Shown piece by piece: positions 1 through 6,954 of a DNA stretch of 17,420 nucleotides (its first letter is position 1; the number at the start of each line of letters is the position of its first letter). A program made the translations under genes and the position numbers. Origin of the DNA: Candidatus Neomicrothrix sp. UBA4542 (GTDB lineage: Bacteria > Actinomycetota > Acidimicrobiia > Acidimicrobiales > Poriferisodalaceae); the NCBI GenBank assembly GCA_002388005.1, contig DGLO01000119.1:6707-24126 (forward strand), read 5' to 3'. The notes beneath the pieces were generated by a model, which did not search any database, was not told the DNA's origin, and saw only the letters and a list, made by a program, of their open reading frames with translations.

Positions 1-422
1 GCTATATCGACAGCCTCGGGATAACCCGCTGAGCCTTTGCCAGAAACAGTTGCTATTGCCAAAGACTCAACTACTGAGATGTGTCGCCATGGCTCGCGCT
101 TCTTGGGATCTGAAATATGGAGTTCGACAATCGGGCCCTCGTAGACTGCAAGAGCATCGTGCAACGCCCACGAATAGTGGGTGAGAGCGCCAGGGTTGAT
201 GATGACGCCAGCAGCGCGATTGCGGGCAGAGTGAACGGCGTCGATCAGGTCGCCCTCGTGGTTGCTCTGCACATGTTCTAAATCAAAACCCTTTTGCTGA
301 GCGCGATCACGCGCCGCTGCTACGAGATCGAGAAGGGTCTCGGTTCCGTAAATGTCGGGTTCCCGATCCCCTAAAAGATTCAGATTGGGTCCGGAGAGGA
401 GAAGTATCACAGGTCGAGCCAC
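1..422 (-). CDS. aroQ: 3-dehydroquinate dehydratase, type II (partial, 3' end outside window)
   Basis: Catalyses reversible trans-dehydration of 3-dehydroquinate to 3-dehydroshikimate, step three of the shikimate pathway, in the cytoplasm as a dodecamer. I translated it by hand: 140 residues lie in the window and the frame is open at base 1. Since the family is usually 140-150 residues, only the last few are missing. Family landmarks: GPNLNLLG (11-18), R20 and catalytic Y25 in REPDIYG, N76 in INPGALTH with H82, H102 in ELHIS, and R113 in WRH. The residue before GPN is Ser where Asn is most common. The start is GTG at 422; no ATG or GTG lies upstream in frame after the aroB stop, and the ribosome-binding site is weak (AGG about 17 bases upstream). 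It follows aroB by 37 bases, consistent with co-transcription. Confidence 0.95.
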   Translation of the reverse strand, partial: MARPVILLLSGPNLNLLGDREPDIYGTETLLDLVAAARDRAQQKGFDLEHVQSNHEGDLIDAVHSARNRAAGVIINPGALTHYSWALHDALAVYEGPIVELHISDPKKREPWRHISVVESLAIATVSGKGSAGYPEAVDI

Positions 423-459
423 ATCAATAGGGTGCCAGACCTGAATGCGAATGACTGAC

Positions 460-1458
460 TCACATTCGTGTCAAAACTTCTCTCAGCACTTTTTCCGGCA
501 CATTCGGCACCACCTCGAGGCCATTAGGCCCGTCAAGGACAAATGTGAGCCCGTCAATAGCTTTCTTGTCTCGAGTGAATAGCTCCATAACTTGGTCAGC
601 GTCGCTTCCGGGCGGGAGCTGGCGAGGTAACTCGTAGGCATCTAATACTCGTCGGTGTTCGTCCAGTTTCACTTGATCGATACGCCCAATTTCGTAAGCC
701 ACTAGGGCTGCGTACTCGATACCAATCGCTACGGCTTCTCCGTGTCGAAGGTCGAATTGCCCTTCGACTTCTAAGGCATGAGCGAGAGTGTGTCCGTAGT
801 TAAGGAGAGCGCGGTCACCGCCTTCTCGTTCGTCGCTAGCAACGGCGTCTGCTTTGATTTGCACACAAGCGGCTATCCGCTCGTCCATGGGAAGCGAATC
901 CAGCTGTTCTCCGCCCAAAAAGTGGTACTTAGCTAATTCACCCAGGCCGGATCGAAACTCCCTCGGAGGAAGCGAGGAAAGCAAATTGGTGTCGCACACC
1001 ACCGCGTTGGGTTGCCAAAAAGCCCCAACCAAATTCTTACCTTCGTCGAGATTCACTCCGGTCTTTCCACCTATCGCTGCGTCAATTTGGCCAAGCAATG
1101 TGGTGGGGACGTGGATTACGCGTACCCCTCGGTGGTAGATCGATGCGGCGAAGCCGGCGACATCTGTTACCACTCCGCCACCGACGCCAATTACTAAATC
1201 TCGGCGAGTAAGGCCTTGTCGCGCAAAGTTCGAGCACAACCCTTCCACGACAGATAGACGTTTCGCCTCTTCGCCGTCGGGTATGAAGTGGATGTTCGAC
1301 GAAATTCCGGTCTCTATAGATGCTTCGATGCCTTCTTGGGTCACTACAGCAATGCGCGAAACGTCTTCTGGTATCACTGCAGGCAGCTCATGTAGTGCTG
1401 CTTCACCCACGATCACCGGATAGGTCCGCGAGCCGAGAGGGACCTCGATACGAATCAC
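460..1458 (-). CDS. aroB: 3-dehydroquinate synthase
   Basis: Converts DAHP to 3-dehydroquinate, the first ring-forming step of the shikimate pathway; NAD- and divalent-metal-dependent, cytoplasmic. Visible motifs: PDGEEAKRL (60-68), the NAD-binding GGGVVTDVAGF (93-103), PTTLLGQIDAAIGGKTGVN (118-136), and the metal site E174 (GELAKY), H223 (NYGHTLAH) and H239 (LRHGEAVAIG), with H227 as likely acid/base. At 332 residues it is shorter than the usual 345-365. The deficit is mainly after GELAKY, where the usual longer helical stretch is reduced to about 15 residues; the active site is intact, so this looks like a compact family variant rather than damage. Start is GTG at 1458, matching the family N-terminus (MIRIEVPLGSRTYPV). 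No Shine-Dalgarno is visible. The 119 bases to aroE are discussed separately. Confidence 0.97.
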   Translation of the reverse strand: MIRIEVPLGSRTYPVIVGEAALHELPAVIPEDVSRIAVVTQEGIEASIETGISSNIHFIPDGEEAKRLSVVEGLCSNFARQGLTRRDLVIGVGGGVVTDVAGFAASIYHRGVRVIHVPTTLLGQIDAAIGGKTGVNLDEGKNLVGAFWQPNAVVCDTNLLSSLPPREFRSGLGELAKYHFLGGEQLDSLPMDERIAACVQIKADAVASDEREGGDRALLNYGHTLAHALEVEGQFDLRHGEAVAIGIEYAALVAYEIGRIDQVKLDEHRRVLDAYELPRQLPPGSDADQVMELFTRDKKAIDGLTFVLDGPNGLEVVPNVPEKVLREVLTRM

Positions 1459-1577
1459 ATACCGAAGAGTACCGACTTGGTAGTGCTCAGCAGCTTGAAA
1501 TAACTGCGATATGTCAAACGCTGAAGCGCATTGAACCCCGGCATGGTTCGTTTTAGCTCAAGTTGATTTGTTGAGCT
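1455..1577 (-). other. aroE-aroB spacer with short open frame ending on the aroB start
   Basis: The spacer between the aroE stop (TAG 1580-1578) and the aroB GTG (1458) has no recognisable gene. Seen directly: the aroE frame stays open for 40 codons after its TAG and ends in TGA at 1457-1455, overlapping the aroB GTG as GTGA. Within it an ATG at 1544 would give a 29-residue peptide. There is no good ribosome-binding site before this ATG. The product, if any, resembles no family I know. It could be a translational leader coupling aroB, a remnant, or chance; 40 open codons are not statistically remarkable alone. Confidence 0.25.
1555..1577 (-). repeat. 7-bp perfect inverted repeat after aroE
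   Basis: AGCTCAA (1555-1561) and TTGAGCT (1571-1577) are perfect reverse complements around a 9-base loop, directly abutting the aroE stop codon. In the transcript the stem is followed by AAAACG, not a U-run, so it is not a canonical intrinsic terminator on the minus strand. On the plus strand the T-run precedes the stem. It might protect a processed 3' end or be incidental. Confidence 0.45.
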
Positions 1578-2417
1578 CTAGGCCTCGGACAACCTAAGAC
1601 CTACGGCCTCAGCCATTGCTCGTAACGGTGGTTCAGATCCTGTCCACAGTCGGAACTGCTCACCGGCTTGCTGAAGAAGCATGGGTAAACCATTGAGCGT
1701 CTCGACCCCGCGAGCTTCCGCTTCCAGGAGAAGCGCGGTTTTTTCTGGTCGATAAATGAGATCGACGACAGATTGGCCTTTGCTTAAAAGGTTTACATCG
1801 AAAGGCAGTGGGTCGTCAGTGTTCATCCCCAATGGGGTCGAGTTAACGATTAGGTCGGCGTCGCCTATCGCTTCCTCTTGGACCACAGAACTCGCCGTTC
1901 CGACAATCTCGACAAGTTTTTCAGCCGATTTAGCTGAGCGGTTCAATATTCCCACGCTTGCTCCGAGCTCGGTCATTGCCAACGCGATCGACCTCGCTGC
2001 GCCCCCTGCTCCAACGATTACCGCGGTGAGGCCATCAGGTTCTCTGTGTAACTGGGAATGCAGCGAGCGAATGAAACCGACGCCATCTGTGTTTTCGCCG
2101 ATCAGCCGATCGCCGTCGCGTCGAACACAGTTCACCGCCCCCAGCCTTGCAGCTGTAGATGACAGATCGTCTACAGCTTCCGCGACATTTTGCTTGTGGG
2201 GCATTGTGACCGACAAACCTTCGATGCCTAGCGTCCGCATCGCTTCGACTGCTTGCCCGGCTTGACCCTCAGCTACGGGACAGGCGACATAACACCAGTC
2301 AAGACCTAGGGCCCTGAACCCGGCGTTGTGTAGACGCGGGCTCAACGAATGACGCACCGGGTCACCTATAACCGCTGCGATTCGAGTATTAGCCGTCGGT
2401 ATCTCGTCGGCACTCAT
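1578..2417 (-). CDS. aroE: Shikimate dehydrogenase (NADP+)
   Basis: Reduces 3-dehydroshikimate to shikimate with NADPH, step four of the shikimate pathway; cytoplasmic. With the start at 2417 it has 279 residues, normal for AroE. N-terminal substrate domain: HSLSP shikimate-binding serines (23-27), VTMPHKQ with catalytic K75, and NTDG with catalytic partner D111. C-terminal Rossmann domain: GAGGAAR (136-142), NRS (159-161), NSTPLGM (192-198) and the NGLPMLLQQAGEQF tail motif. Start choice: a GTG at 2441 would also fit the frame, but ATG 2417 overlaps the mltG stop as ATGA, has GAGG nine bases upstream, and needs no extra N-terminal residues. It is probably translationally coupled to mltG. In related actinobacteria aroC and aroK often follow; here they do not. 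Confidence 0.96.
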   Translation of the reverse strand: MSADEIPTANTRIAAVIGDPVRHSLSPRLHNAGFRALGLDWCYVACPVAEGQAGQAVEAMRTLGIEGLSVTMPHKQNVAEAVDDLSSTAARLGAVNCVRRDGDRLIGENTDGVGFIRSLHSQLHREPDGLTAVIVGAGGAARSIALAMTELGASVGILNRSAKSAEKLVEIVGTASSVVQEEAIGDADLIVNSTPLGMNTDDPLPFDVNLLSKGQSVVDLIYRPEKTALLLEAEARGVETLNGLPMLLQQAGEQFRLWTGSEPPLRAMAEAVGLRLSEA

Positions 2418-3601
2418 CCGCACAAGCCTCGTTCCTGACACTTGGCCTTGTCTCGTTCAAATTCTTCGCTGCTGACAGAGAAGTTATGCCTTCCGTCTTC
2501 GTCAGCGAGAACGTAATACATCCATTGTCCAGGTAACGGCGCCATCGCCGCCTCCAAAGACGCCTCGCCGGCTGATCCGATCGGGGTTGGCGGAAGGCCT
2601 TTGACCAGCCGGGTGTTGTAGGGCGATTCAGTTTGTAGATCGGTAAGCGTTAGTTGAGTGTTGCCTGTCACATAAATGATCGAGGCGTCAATTCCCAGGG
2701 ACCAGTTTGCGGCAAGACGATTATGGATAACTCGCGAAATTTTGGCGCGCTCGCTGCCGACCCGCGCCTCACGCTCAATGAGGCTGGCCAGGACCACTGT
2801 TTGGTAAGCGCTCATGCCGACTGTTTGCGGAGCTGCTCCGTAGCCCAGCCTTGTCAAGACTTCGTCGAAACGAGTCACCATCTGGGTCAGTAACTCTTCG
2901 GGCGTCGAGTCGGGACCCAGGTAGTACGTGTCAGGAAACAGCAGCCCTTCATAGGGTTCTATTGCTCCCGGAGGCATAGCCGATGGCGACGGCGCATAGT
3001 TTGAGACGACGTGCTGCATCCTTAGTTCGTCTTCGAATTGAGCTCCGCTGAAGGGGATCCCCTCCGTCTCGTCGATCTCTCGGATGATTTGTCGGACAGT
3101 CAGACCTTCGGGGATAGTCACTCGGATCCGAATGTTCTCCTCAACGTAACGCGGTCCTGCTTGCAACACATCTAGGGCTTCCCAAACAGCTGAGTTGGTA
3201 TGGAAGGTGTAATCCCCGGCTTGAAATAAGGGTGCGCCCTTGAGTCTCACGTACCATTCGTAGGCGCGAGCGTCCGGAATAACGTTGTATTGCTCAAGGA
3301 TCTTAGAGATTCCACTTGTGCTGACTCCGGGAGGCAGCGTGAGGTTTATTGCCGCTCCCTGCGCACCCGGGGGGTCAAGCTGTTCTCTGCCCCACTGAAC
3401 CGCTTTGAGCACTCCCCATGCTGCGATCACTATGAGTAGCAACAGAAAGAGGAGCGCTAGTGTCGTTCCTTTGCCCTTTCGAACAAAGACTGTCTCGTAT
3501 TCAACCCCCTCGCGTCCTTCGCTATTTGCGGTCTTAGCGCGTCGCTGACGCGGTGGCGGGGGCCGAAATCCACGCAGAGACATACCTGACGGACCGTTCA
3601 C
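2414..3601 (-). CDS. mltG: Endolytic murein transglycosylase, MltG/YceG family
   Basis: Membrane-anchored lytic transglycosylase that cleaves nascent peptidoglycan glycan strands and is thought to set strand length as a terminase. 395 residues: a proline- and arginine-rich cytoplasmic N-terminus (1-45), one transmembrane helix (about 47-67), then an extracytoplasmic LysM-like part and the YceG catalytic domain. Catalytic Glu is probably E276 in ASLIEREA; other landmarks are EGLLFPDTY (218-226), SPYNTR (326-331), KGLPPTPI (334-341) and HNFS (372-375). Two cysteines (388, 394) lie in the last eight residues and could form an extracytoplasmic disulfide. The start is GTG at 3601, overlapping the ruvX stop as GTGA; an ATG at 3583 is an alternative that removes six residues. 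Neither has a clear ribosome-binding site. Confidence 0.95.
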   Translation of the reverse strand: MNGPSGMSLRGFRPPPPRQRRAKTANSEGREGVEYETVFVRKGKGTTLALLFLLLLIVIAAWGVLKAVQWGREQLDPPGAQGAAINLTLPPGVSTSGISKILEQYNVIPDARAYEWYVRLKGAPLFQAGDYTFHTNSAVWEALDVLQAGPRYVEENIRIRVTIPEGLTVRQIIREIDETEGIPFSGAQFEDELRMQHVVSNYAPSPSAMPPGAIEPYEGLLFPDTYYLGPDSTPEELLTQMVTRFDEVLTRLGYGAAPQTVGMSAYQTVVLASLIEREARVGSERAKISRVIHNRLAANWSLGIDASIIYVTGNTQLTLTDLQTESPYNTRLVKGLPPTPIGSAGEASLEAAMAPLPGQWMYYVLADEDGRHNFSVSSEEFERDKAKCQERGLCG

Positions 3602-4008
3602 TGACCGTCTAACCAGGCTTGAAGCATGATCGCGGCCGCGACCTTATCGATGACTTTCCGCCGAGCAAGAGCGTCAAGATTCTGTTCTTTCAGTACCCGT
3701 TCGGCTTCAACGGTGGTAAATCGTTCATCATGCAGTTCGACTGGGATGCAAAGAAGAGACTCGATCAGACCAGCTTCTCCTCGCGCCTCTCGGGCTGCCT
3801 TCCCTTCGCTGCCGTCAAGCGATAAAGGAAGCCCAACGATGAGTATCTCTGCCTCCACCTCAGCGACGATAGCTGCGATGCGGCTGTGGTCTTGTTCGCG
3901 GCTGCCGGTTCGGTTTAAGACTTCATAGGGAGTGGCAATCTGTCCGGCGCTGTCCGACACGGCTACGCCGACGCGTTTTTCTCCGAGGTCGATTCCGACC
4001 GCTCTCAT
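3598..4008 (-). CDS. ruvX: RuvX/YqgF family RNase H-fold nuclease (putative pre-16S rRNA nuclease)
   Basis: Small RNase H-fold nuclease linked in E. coli to 5' maturation of 16S rRNA and, in mycobacteria (RuvX), to Holliday-junction resolution; which applies here cannot be told from sequence. 136 residues, the usual length. Acidic active-site residues: D7 in GIDLGEKRVGVAVSD (5-19), E95 in DERFTTVEA (94-102) and D121 in VIDKVAAAIMLQAWLD; VGLPLSLDGSEG (58-69) is the conserved nucleotide-contact loop. ATG start eight bases after the alaS stop. The ribosome-binding site lies in the alaS tail inside a hairpin (see 4010-4025), suggesting coupling to alaS translation. Placement between alaS and mltG is the standard actinobacterial arrangement. 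Confidence 0.96.
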   Translation of the reverse strand: MRAVGIDLGEKRVGVAVSDSAGQIATPYEVLNRTGSREQDHSRIAAIVAEVEAEILIVGLPLSLDGSEGKAAREARGEAGLIESLLCIPVELHDERFTTVEAERVLKEQNLDALARRKVIDKVAAAIMLQAWLDGQ

Positions 4009-4009
4009 G

Positions 4010-4025
4010 GGAGGAATCAGCCTCC
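4010..4025 (-). promoter_or_regulatory. Hairpin sequestering the ruvX ribosome-binding site
   Basis: In the transcript, GGAGG (4025-4021) can pair perfectly with CCTCC (4014-4010) across a 6-base loop that contains the alaS TGA stop (4019-4017). GGAGG is the only Shine-Dalgarno candidate for ruvX, 12 bases before its ATG, longer than ideal. A ribosome terminating on alaS would open the stem, so ruvX translation may depend on alaS translation. The pairing is seen in the sequence; the regulatory role is inferred. Confidence 0.5.
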
Positions 4026-6605
4026 TCTAAGGCCTGCGGCAACGCGAGCGTGGTCTAGGGCGTCTTCGATACCTTCGACCTTCTTTCCTCCGGCGACTAT
4101 TAATGGAGGATTGCCTTTGCGGCCAAAGCCACCTTCAACTGCTTTAGCCGCTTCGCCGATAAGGTCGGACGCATTCAGTTCGCCATCGGGGACCACGGCG
4201 GCTACCAGGGCAACTCCCCCGGTCTCGGGGGCACCAGCGAGCACCACCGCTCGAATTCCTGACCGGTCTCTGATGGCCGCTGCGAGGTCGCGAAGTTCGT
4301 CGCGCTCTAGTCCGTCTAAACGGGCAATCACTACTCCGTCGTCGGCGGTATCGGCAAGTTCTGCTGCTCGGGCTCCGGCAGCGATTTTTTGTAGTGCCTT
4401 AACTTGATTTCTGAGCTCTTTGATCTCACCTAGTCGACGGCGTAGCGTTTCTGCTATTTCATCGGTTGATGCATTGAGTAGGTCGCCGATCTCGGAAAGT
4501 GTCGTTTCACTGTCTTGGAGTCGCTCGACGGTAGCCAATCCTGTTACCGCTTCTATGCGTCGCAGATTCGAGCCGATGCTGCTTTCGGAGATAATGCGGA
4601 GATGTCCGATGTCGCCGAGGGCTTTGACGTGTGTGCCGCCGCACAATTCGAGCGAGTGTCGGCCCGCTTCCAGAACTCTGACCATGTCGCCATATTTGTC
4701 GCCGAAGAATGCTATTGCTCCAACCTCTTGAGCGTGCTCCATGGTGGTCTCGTAGTGACGACAACTGTCGTTGGTCAATAATTCGGAATTTACAAGATCT
4801 TCGACTTCCAAGAGTTGCGCAATCGTGACAGCTTCGAAGTGGCTGAAGTCGAATCGCAACCTGTCCGCAGCGACGAGAGAACCCGCTTGTTTGACATGTT
4901 CACCTAAGACTTCTCGTAATGCCCAGTGGAGAACGTGTGTCCCAGTGTGGTTTCTCCTTATGGCGGATCGTCGTTCATCGTTGATCTCGGCTGAGGCTTC
5001 TGACCCTTTTGAGACGCTACCTGTGGTAACACGACCCACGTGGCGGTGCAGTCCCGGTAGTGCGAATGTGCAGTCATCTACTTCGACGACACCGTTGTCG
5101 GTTGTGATAGTTCCCACATCGCCGACTTGTCCGCCACTCTCAGCGTAGAAGGGTGTTCTGTCGAGGAAGAGTTCCACTTGACCATCGTCAAGCTCGACTA
5201 CTTCCAGAACTTTTGCGTCGTCAACGCGAGGGGAATCTCGAACGAATTGTGTGACATCGAATTGTTCAATGATTTCTCGGTAGGTCTCGCTCGCAACTGA
5301 CGGCCCTTCCGATCTCGCAGCCCTCGCCCTTTCGCGTTGTTCCTCCATCGCTATGTCGAAACCTTGTCGATCCAACGTGAGTTTTCGCTCTAAGAGAATT
5401 TCTTCAGTTACTTCGACTGGGAAACCGAAGGTGTCATGAAGTTGAAAAGCGATACTGCCGGTCAATGGATCTCCTTTTTTGAGATCCGCCACTGCTTCAT
5501 CGAGGATTTGTGATCCTGTGGCAAGAGTGCGACGGAATTGTTCTTCTTCGCGTCCAACAACATCTTTTATGAAGTCAAGATTCTTGCGTAAGTCGGGGTA
5601 GTGGTCGCCCATTACCTCCGCCACAACCTCGACGAGTCGTGGCATCACCACTTCATCCACGCCAAGTGTCCACGCGTGCCGGACGGCGCGGCGGATTATG
5701 CGACGAAGGACATAACCACGGTCTTCGTTTGATGGGAACACTCCATCGCTAATCAAAAAGGCTGTAGCTCGCGCGTGGTCCGCGAAGATCCGCATGGAAA
5801 CATCTGCGTCAGAATGTTCGCCGTAAGCCACCCCAGTTATTTGCTCAGCCTCTGCCAGCAGAGGGGCGAATAGATCTATATCCCATGCTGAGGGAACCCC
5901 CTGCAGCACCGCGAGGAGTCGTTCCAAGCCTGCGCCAGTGTCAATACCTGTTTGGGGTAAGGGGCTCAGTGTGCCTGAGCCATCATTGGAAAACTGCATG
6001 AAAACGAGGTTCCAAACTTCGATGAAGCGGTCTTCGTCTCCCTCCGCAGGTCCACCGTCATTGCCGTATTCGGGTCCCAGGTCGTAGAAAATTTCGCTGC
6101 ATGGCCCGCACGGACCAGTGTCTCCAGCCGCCCACCAATTGTCCTTGTCGAGACGCTGGATTCGGTCGGCGGGAAGCCCTACAGAAGTGCGCCAGATCTC
6201 TTCAGCTTCATCGTCACTCAAATGGACGGTGACCCAGAGTCGTTCTTGGTCAAGATTCAATACTTCGGTGACAAATTCCCAAGCCCAAGGGATCGCCTCG
6301 TCTTTGAAATAGTCTCCAAAGCTGAAGTTGCCCATCATCTCGAAGAAAGTGAAGTGACGGTTAGTTTTTCCAATGTCGTCTAGGTCGTTGTGCTTTCCTC
6401 CAGCGCGAACACACTTTTGGACAGTGCACATACGAGAGGTCGGCGGCTGCTCTTGCCCCAAGAAGTACGGCATGAAGGGCACCATTCCGGCAACCGTGAA
6501 CAGCAAGGAGGGTTCGTGTGGGATGAGACTGGCCGAGTCGCGCACCTGATGTCCGCGTTCAGTCCAGAAGTTCGAGAATGCGTCCCGCAATTCACTTGCT
6601 TGCAT
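4017..6605 (-). CDS. alaS: Alanyl-tRNA synthetase
   Basis: Charges tRNA-Ala and hydrolyses mischarged Ser/Gly-tRNA. 862 residues, close to the 876 of E. coli. Class II catalytic core: SLIPHEPSLLFTVAGM (26-41), RMCTVQKCVRAGGKHNDL (58-75), FFEMMGNFSFGDYFK (87-101), GDTGPCGPCSEIFYD (161-175) and the motif-3 region TGIDTGAGLERL (219-230). Editing domain with its zinc-binding signatures HTGTH (553-557) and CGGTH (655-659). A coiled-coil linker (about 695-745) leads to the C-Ala domain ending with EGGFGRKGNPPLIVAGGK (824-841), in place of the Gly-rich form of E. coli. The ATG at 6605 fits the family N-terminus, although no Shine-Dalgarno is visible. It follows the 82-residue small protein by 45 bases and is followed at eight bases by ruvX. 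Confidence 0.98.
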   Translation of the reverse strand: MQASELRDAFSNFWTERGHQVRDSASLIPHEPSLLFTVAGMVPFMPYFLGQEQPPTSRMCTVQKCVRAGGKHNDLDDIGKTNRHFTFFEMMGNFSFGDYFKDEAIPWAWEFVTEVLNLDQERLWVTVHLSDDEAEEIWRTSVGLPADRIQRLDKDNWWAAGDTGPCGPCSEIFYDLGPEYGNDGGPAEGDEDRFIEVWNLVFMQFSNDGSGTLSPLPQTGIDTGAGLERLLAVLQGVPSAWDIDLFAPLLAEAEQITGVAYGEHSDADVSMRIFADHARATAFLISDGVFPSNEDRGYVLRRIIRRAVRHAWTLGVDEVVMPRLVEVVAEVMGDHYPDLRKNLDFIKDVVGREEEQFRRTLATGSQILDEAVADLKKGDPLTGSIAFQLHDTFGFPVEVTEEILLERKLTLDRQGFDIAMEEQRERARAARSEGPSVASETYREIIEQFDVTQFVRDSPRVDDAKVLEVVELDDGQVELFLDRTPFYAESGGQVGDVGTITTDNGVVEVDDCTFALPGLHRHVGRVTTGSVSKGSEASAEINDERRSAIRRNHTGTHVLHWALREVLGEHVKQAGSLVAADRLRFDFSHFEAVTIAQLLEVEDLVNSELLTNDSCRHYETTMEHAQEVGAIAFFGDKYGDMVRVLEAGRHSLELCGGTHVKALGDIGHLRIISESSIGSNLRRIEAVTGLATVERLQDSETTLSEIGDLLNASTDEIAETLRRRLGEIKELRNQVKALQKIAAGARAAELADTADDGVVIARLDGLERDELRDLAAAIRDRSGIRAVVLAGAPETGGVALVAAVVPDGELNASDLIGEAAKAVEGGFGRKGNPPLIVAGGKKVEGIEDALDHARVAAGLRGG

Positions 6606-6618
6606 GGTTCAAGATGGT

Positions 6619-6645
6619 ACCGAGGCGTCGGTGGAGGCACTCGGT
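6619..6645 (-). repeat. 6-bp inverted repeat upstream of alaS
   Basis: ACCGAG (6619-6624) and CTCGGT (6640-6645) are perfect reverse complements separated by 15 bases, 13 bases upstream of the alaS ATG. It could fold in the mRNA leader. No U-run follows, so it is not a terminator. A role in alaS control is possible but unsupported. Confidence 0.3.
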
Positions 6646-6650
6646 CCTAT

Positions 6651-6899
6651 TCAATTACGGTCTGAAAGCTTTATTTGTTCTCTACGCAATTCGGTTTCCG
6701 TGTCTCGCATTTCTCGCTGGCCATCTGCCCAGGCCTCGCGTAAATCGCGACCTACCCGACGAGCGGTGCCGACCACCGTCGCCGTTCCTCGAACGGGCCC
6801 ATATCGCTCAACAAGGTTTCGGACGCGGCGACGCACCCAGACTGAGCTGCCCGCTCCAAAGACCCCTCCAAGGATCAACCATCTCAGTCGCTTCAACAC
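6651..6899 (-). CDS. Small conserved protein of unknown function (DUF6167-like)
   Basis: 82 residues. One hydrophobic segment with glycines (about 8-22, LILGGVFGAGSSVWV) follows a short basic start, then a strongly basic helix (RRRVRNLVERYG) and a charged C-terminal helix rich in Arg and Glu. This suggests a small membrane-anchored or membrane-associated protein with its basic part on the cytoplasmic side. Actinobacteria carry a small protein annotated DUF6167 in this position between the DUF948 protein and alaS; I match it by position, size and architecture, not by alignment. Start is GTG at 6899; the codon two before it in frame is TAG, so no longer start is possible. No clear ribosome-binding site. 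Reading frame and context make it a credible gene, function unknown. Confidence 0.7.
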   Translation of the reverse strand: MLKRLRWLILGGVFGAGSSVWVRRRVRNLVERYGPVRGTATVVGTARRVGRDLREAWADGQREMRDTETELRREQIKLSDRN

Positions 6900-6954
6900 G
6901 CTCTACAGCCTGCCATGAAGTGGACGTGATCTCTAACCATCTCGCACTTCAAAT

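Noticed and set aside
854..1138. Plus-strand open frames across the window (for example 854-1138, 1756-2265, 8116-8757, 13563-13892)
   Set aside because: They lie antisense within well-identified minus-strand genes, show no family resemblance, and have compositions expected of shadow frames.
460..1458. AroB as a truncated pseudogene because of its 332-residue length
   Set aside because: All metal- and NAD-binding motifs and both termini are present; the shortening is in a variable helical segment.
1512..1517. Perfect TTGACA hexamer upstream of aroB
   Set aside because: No acceptable -10 element at 16-18 bases downstream on the minus strand; the hexamer alone is not evidence for a promoter.
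2418..2441. Longer aroE start at GTG 2441
   Set aside because: It would overlap mltG by 28 bases and add residues absent from the family; ATG 2417 with ATGA coupling and GAGG upstream is better.
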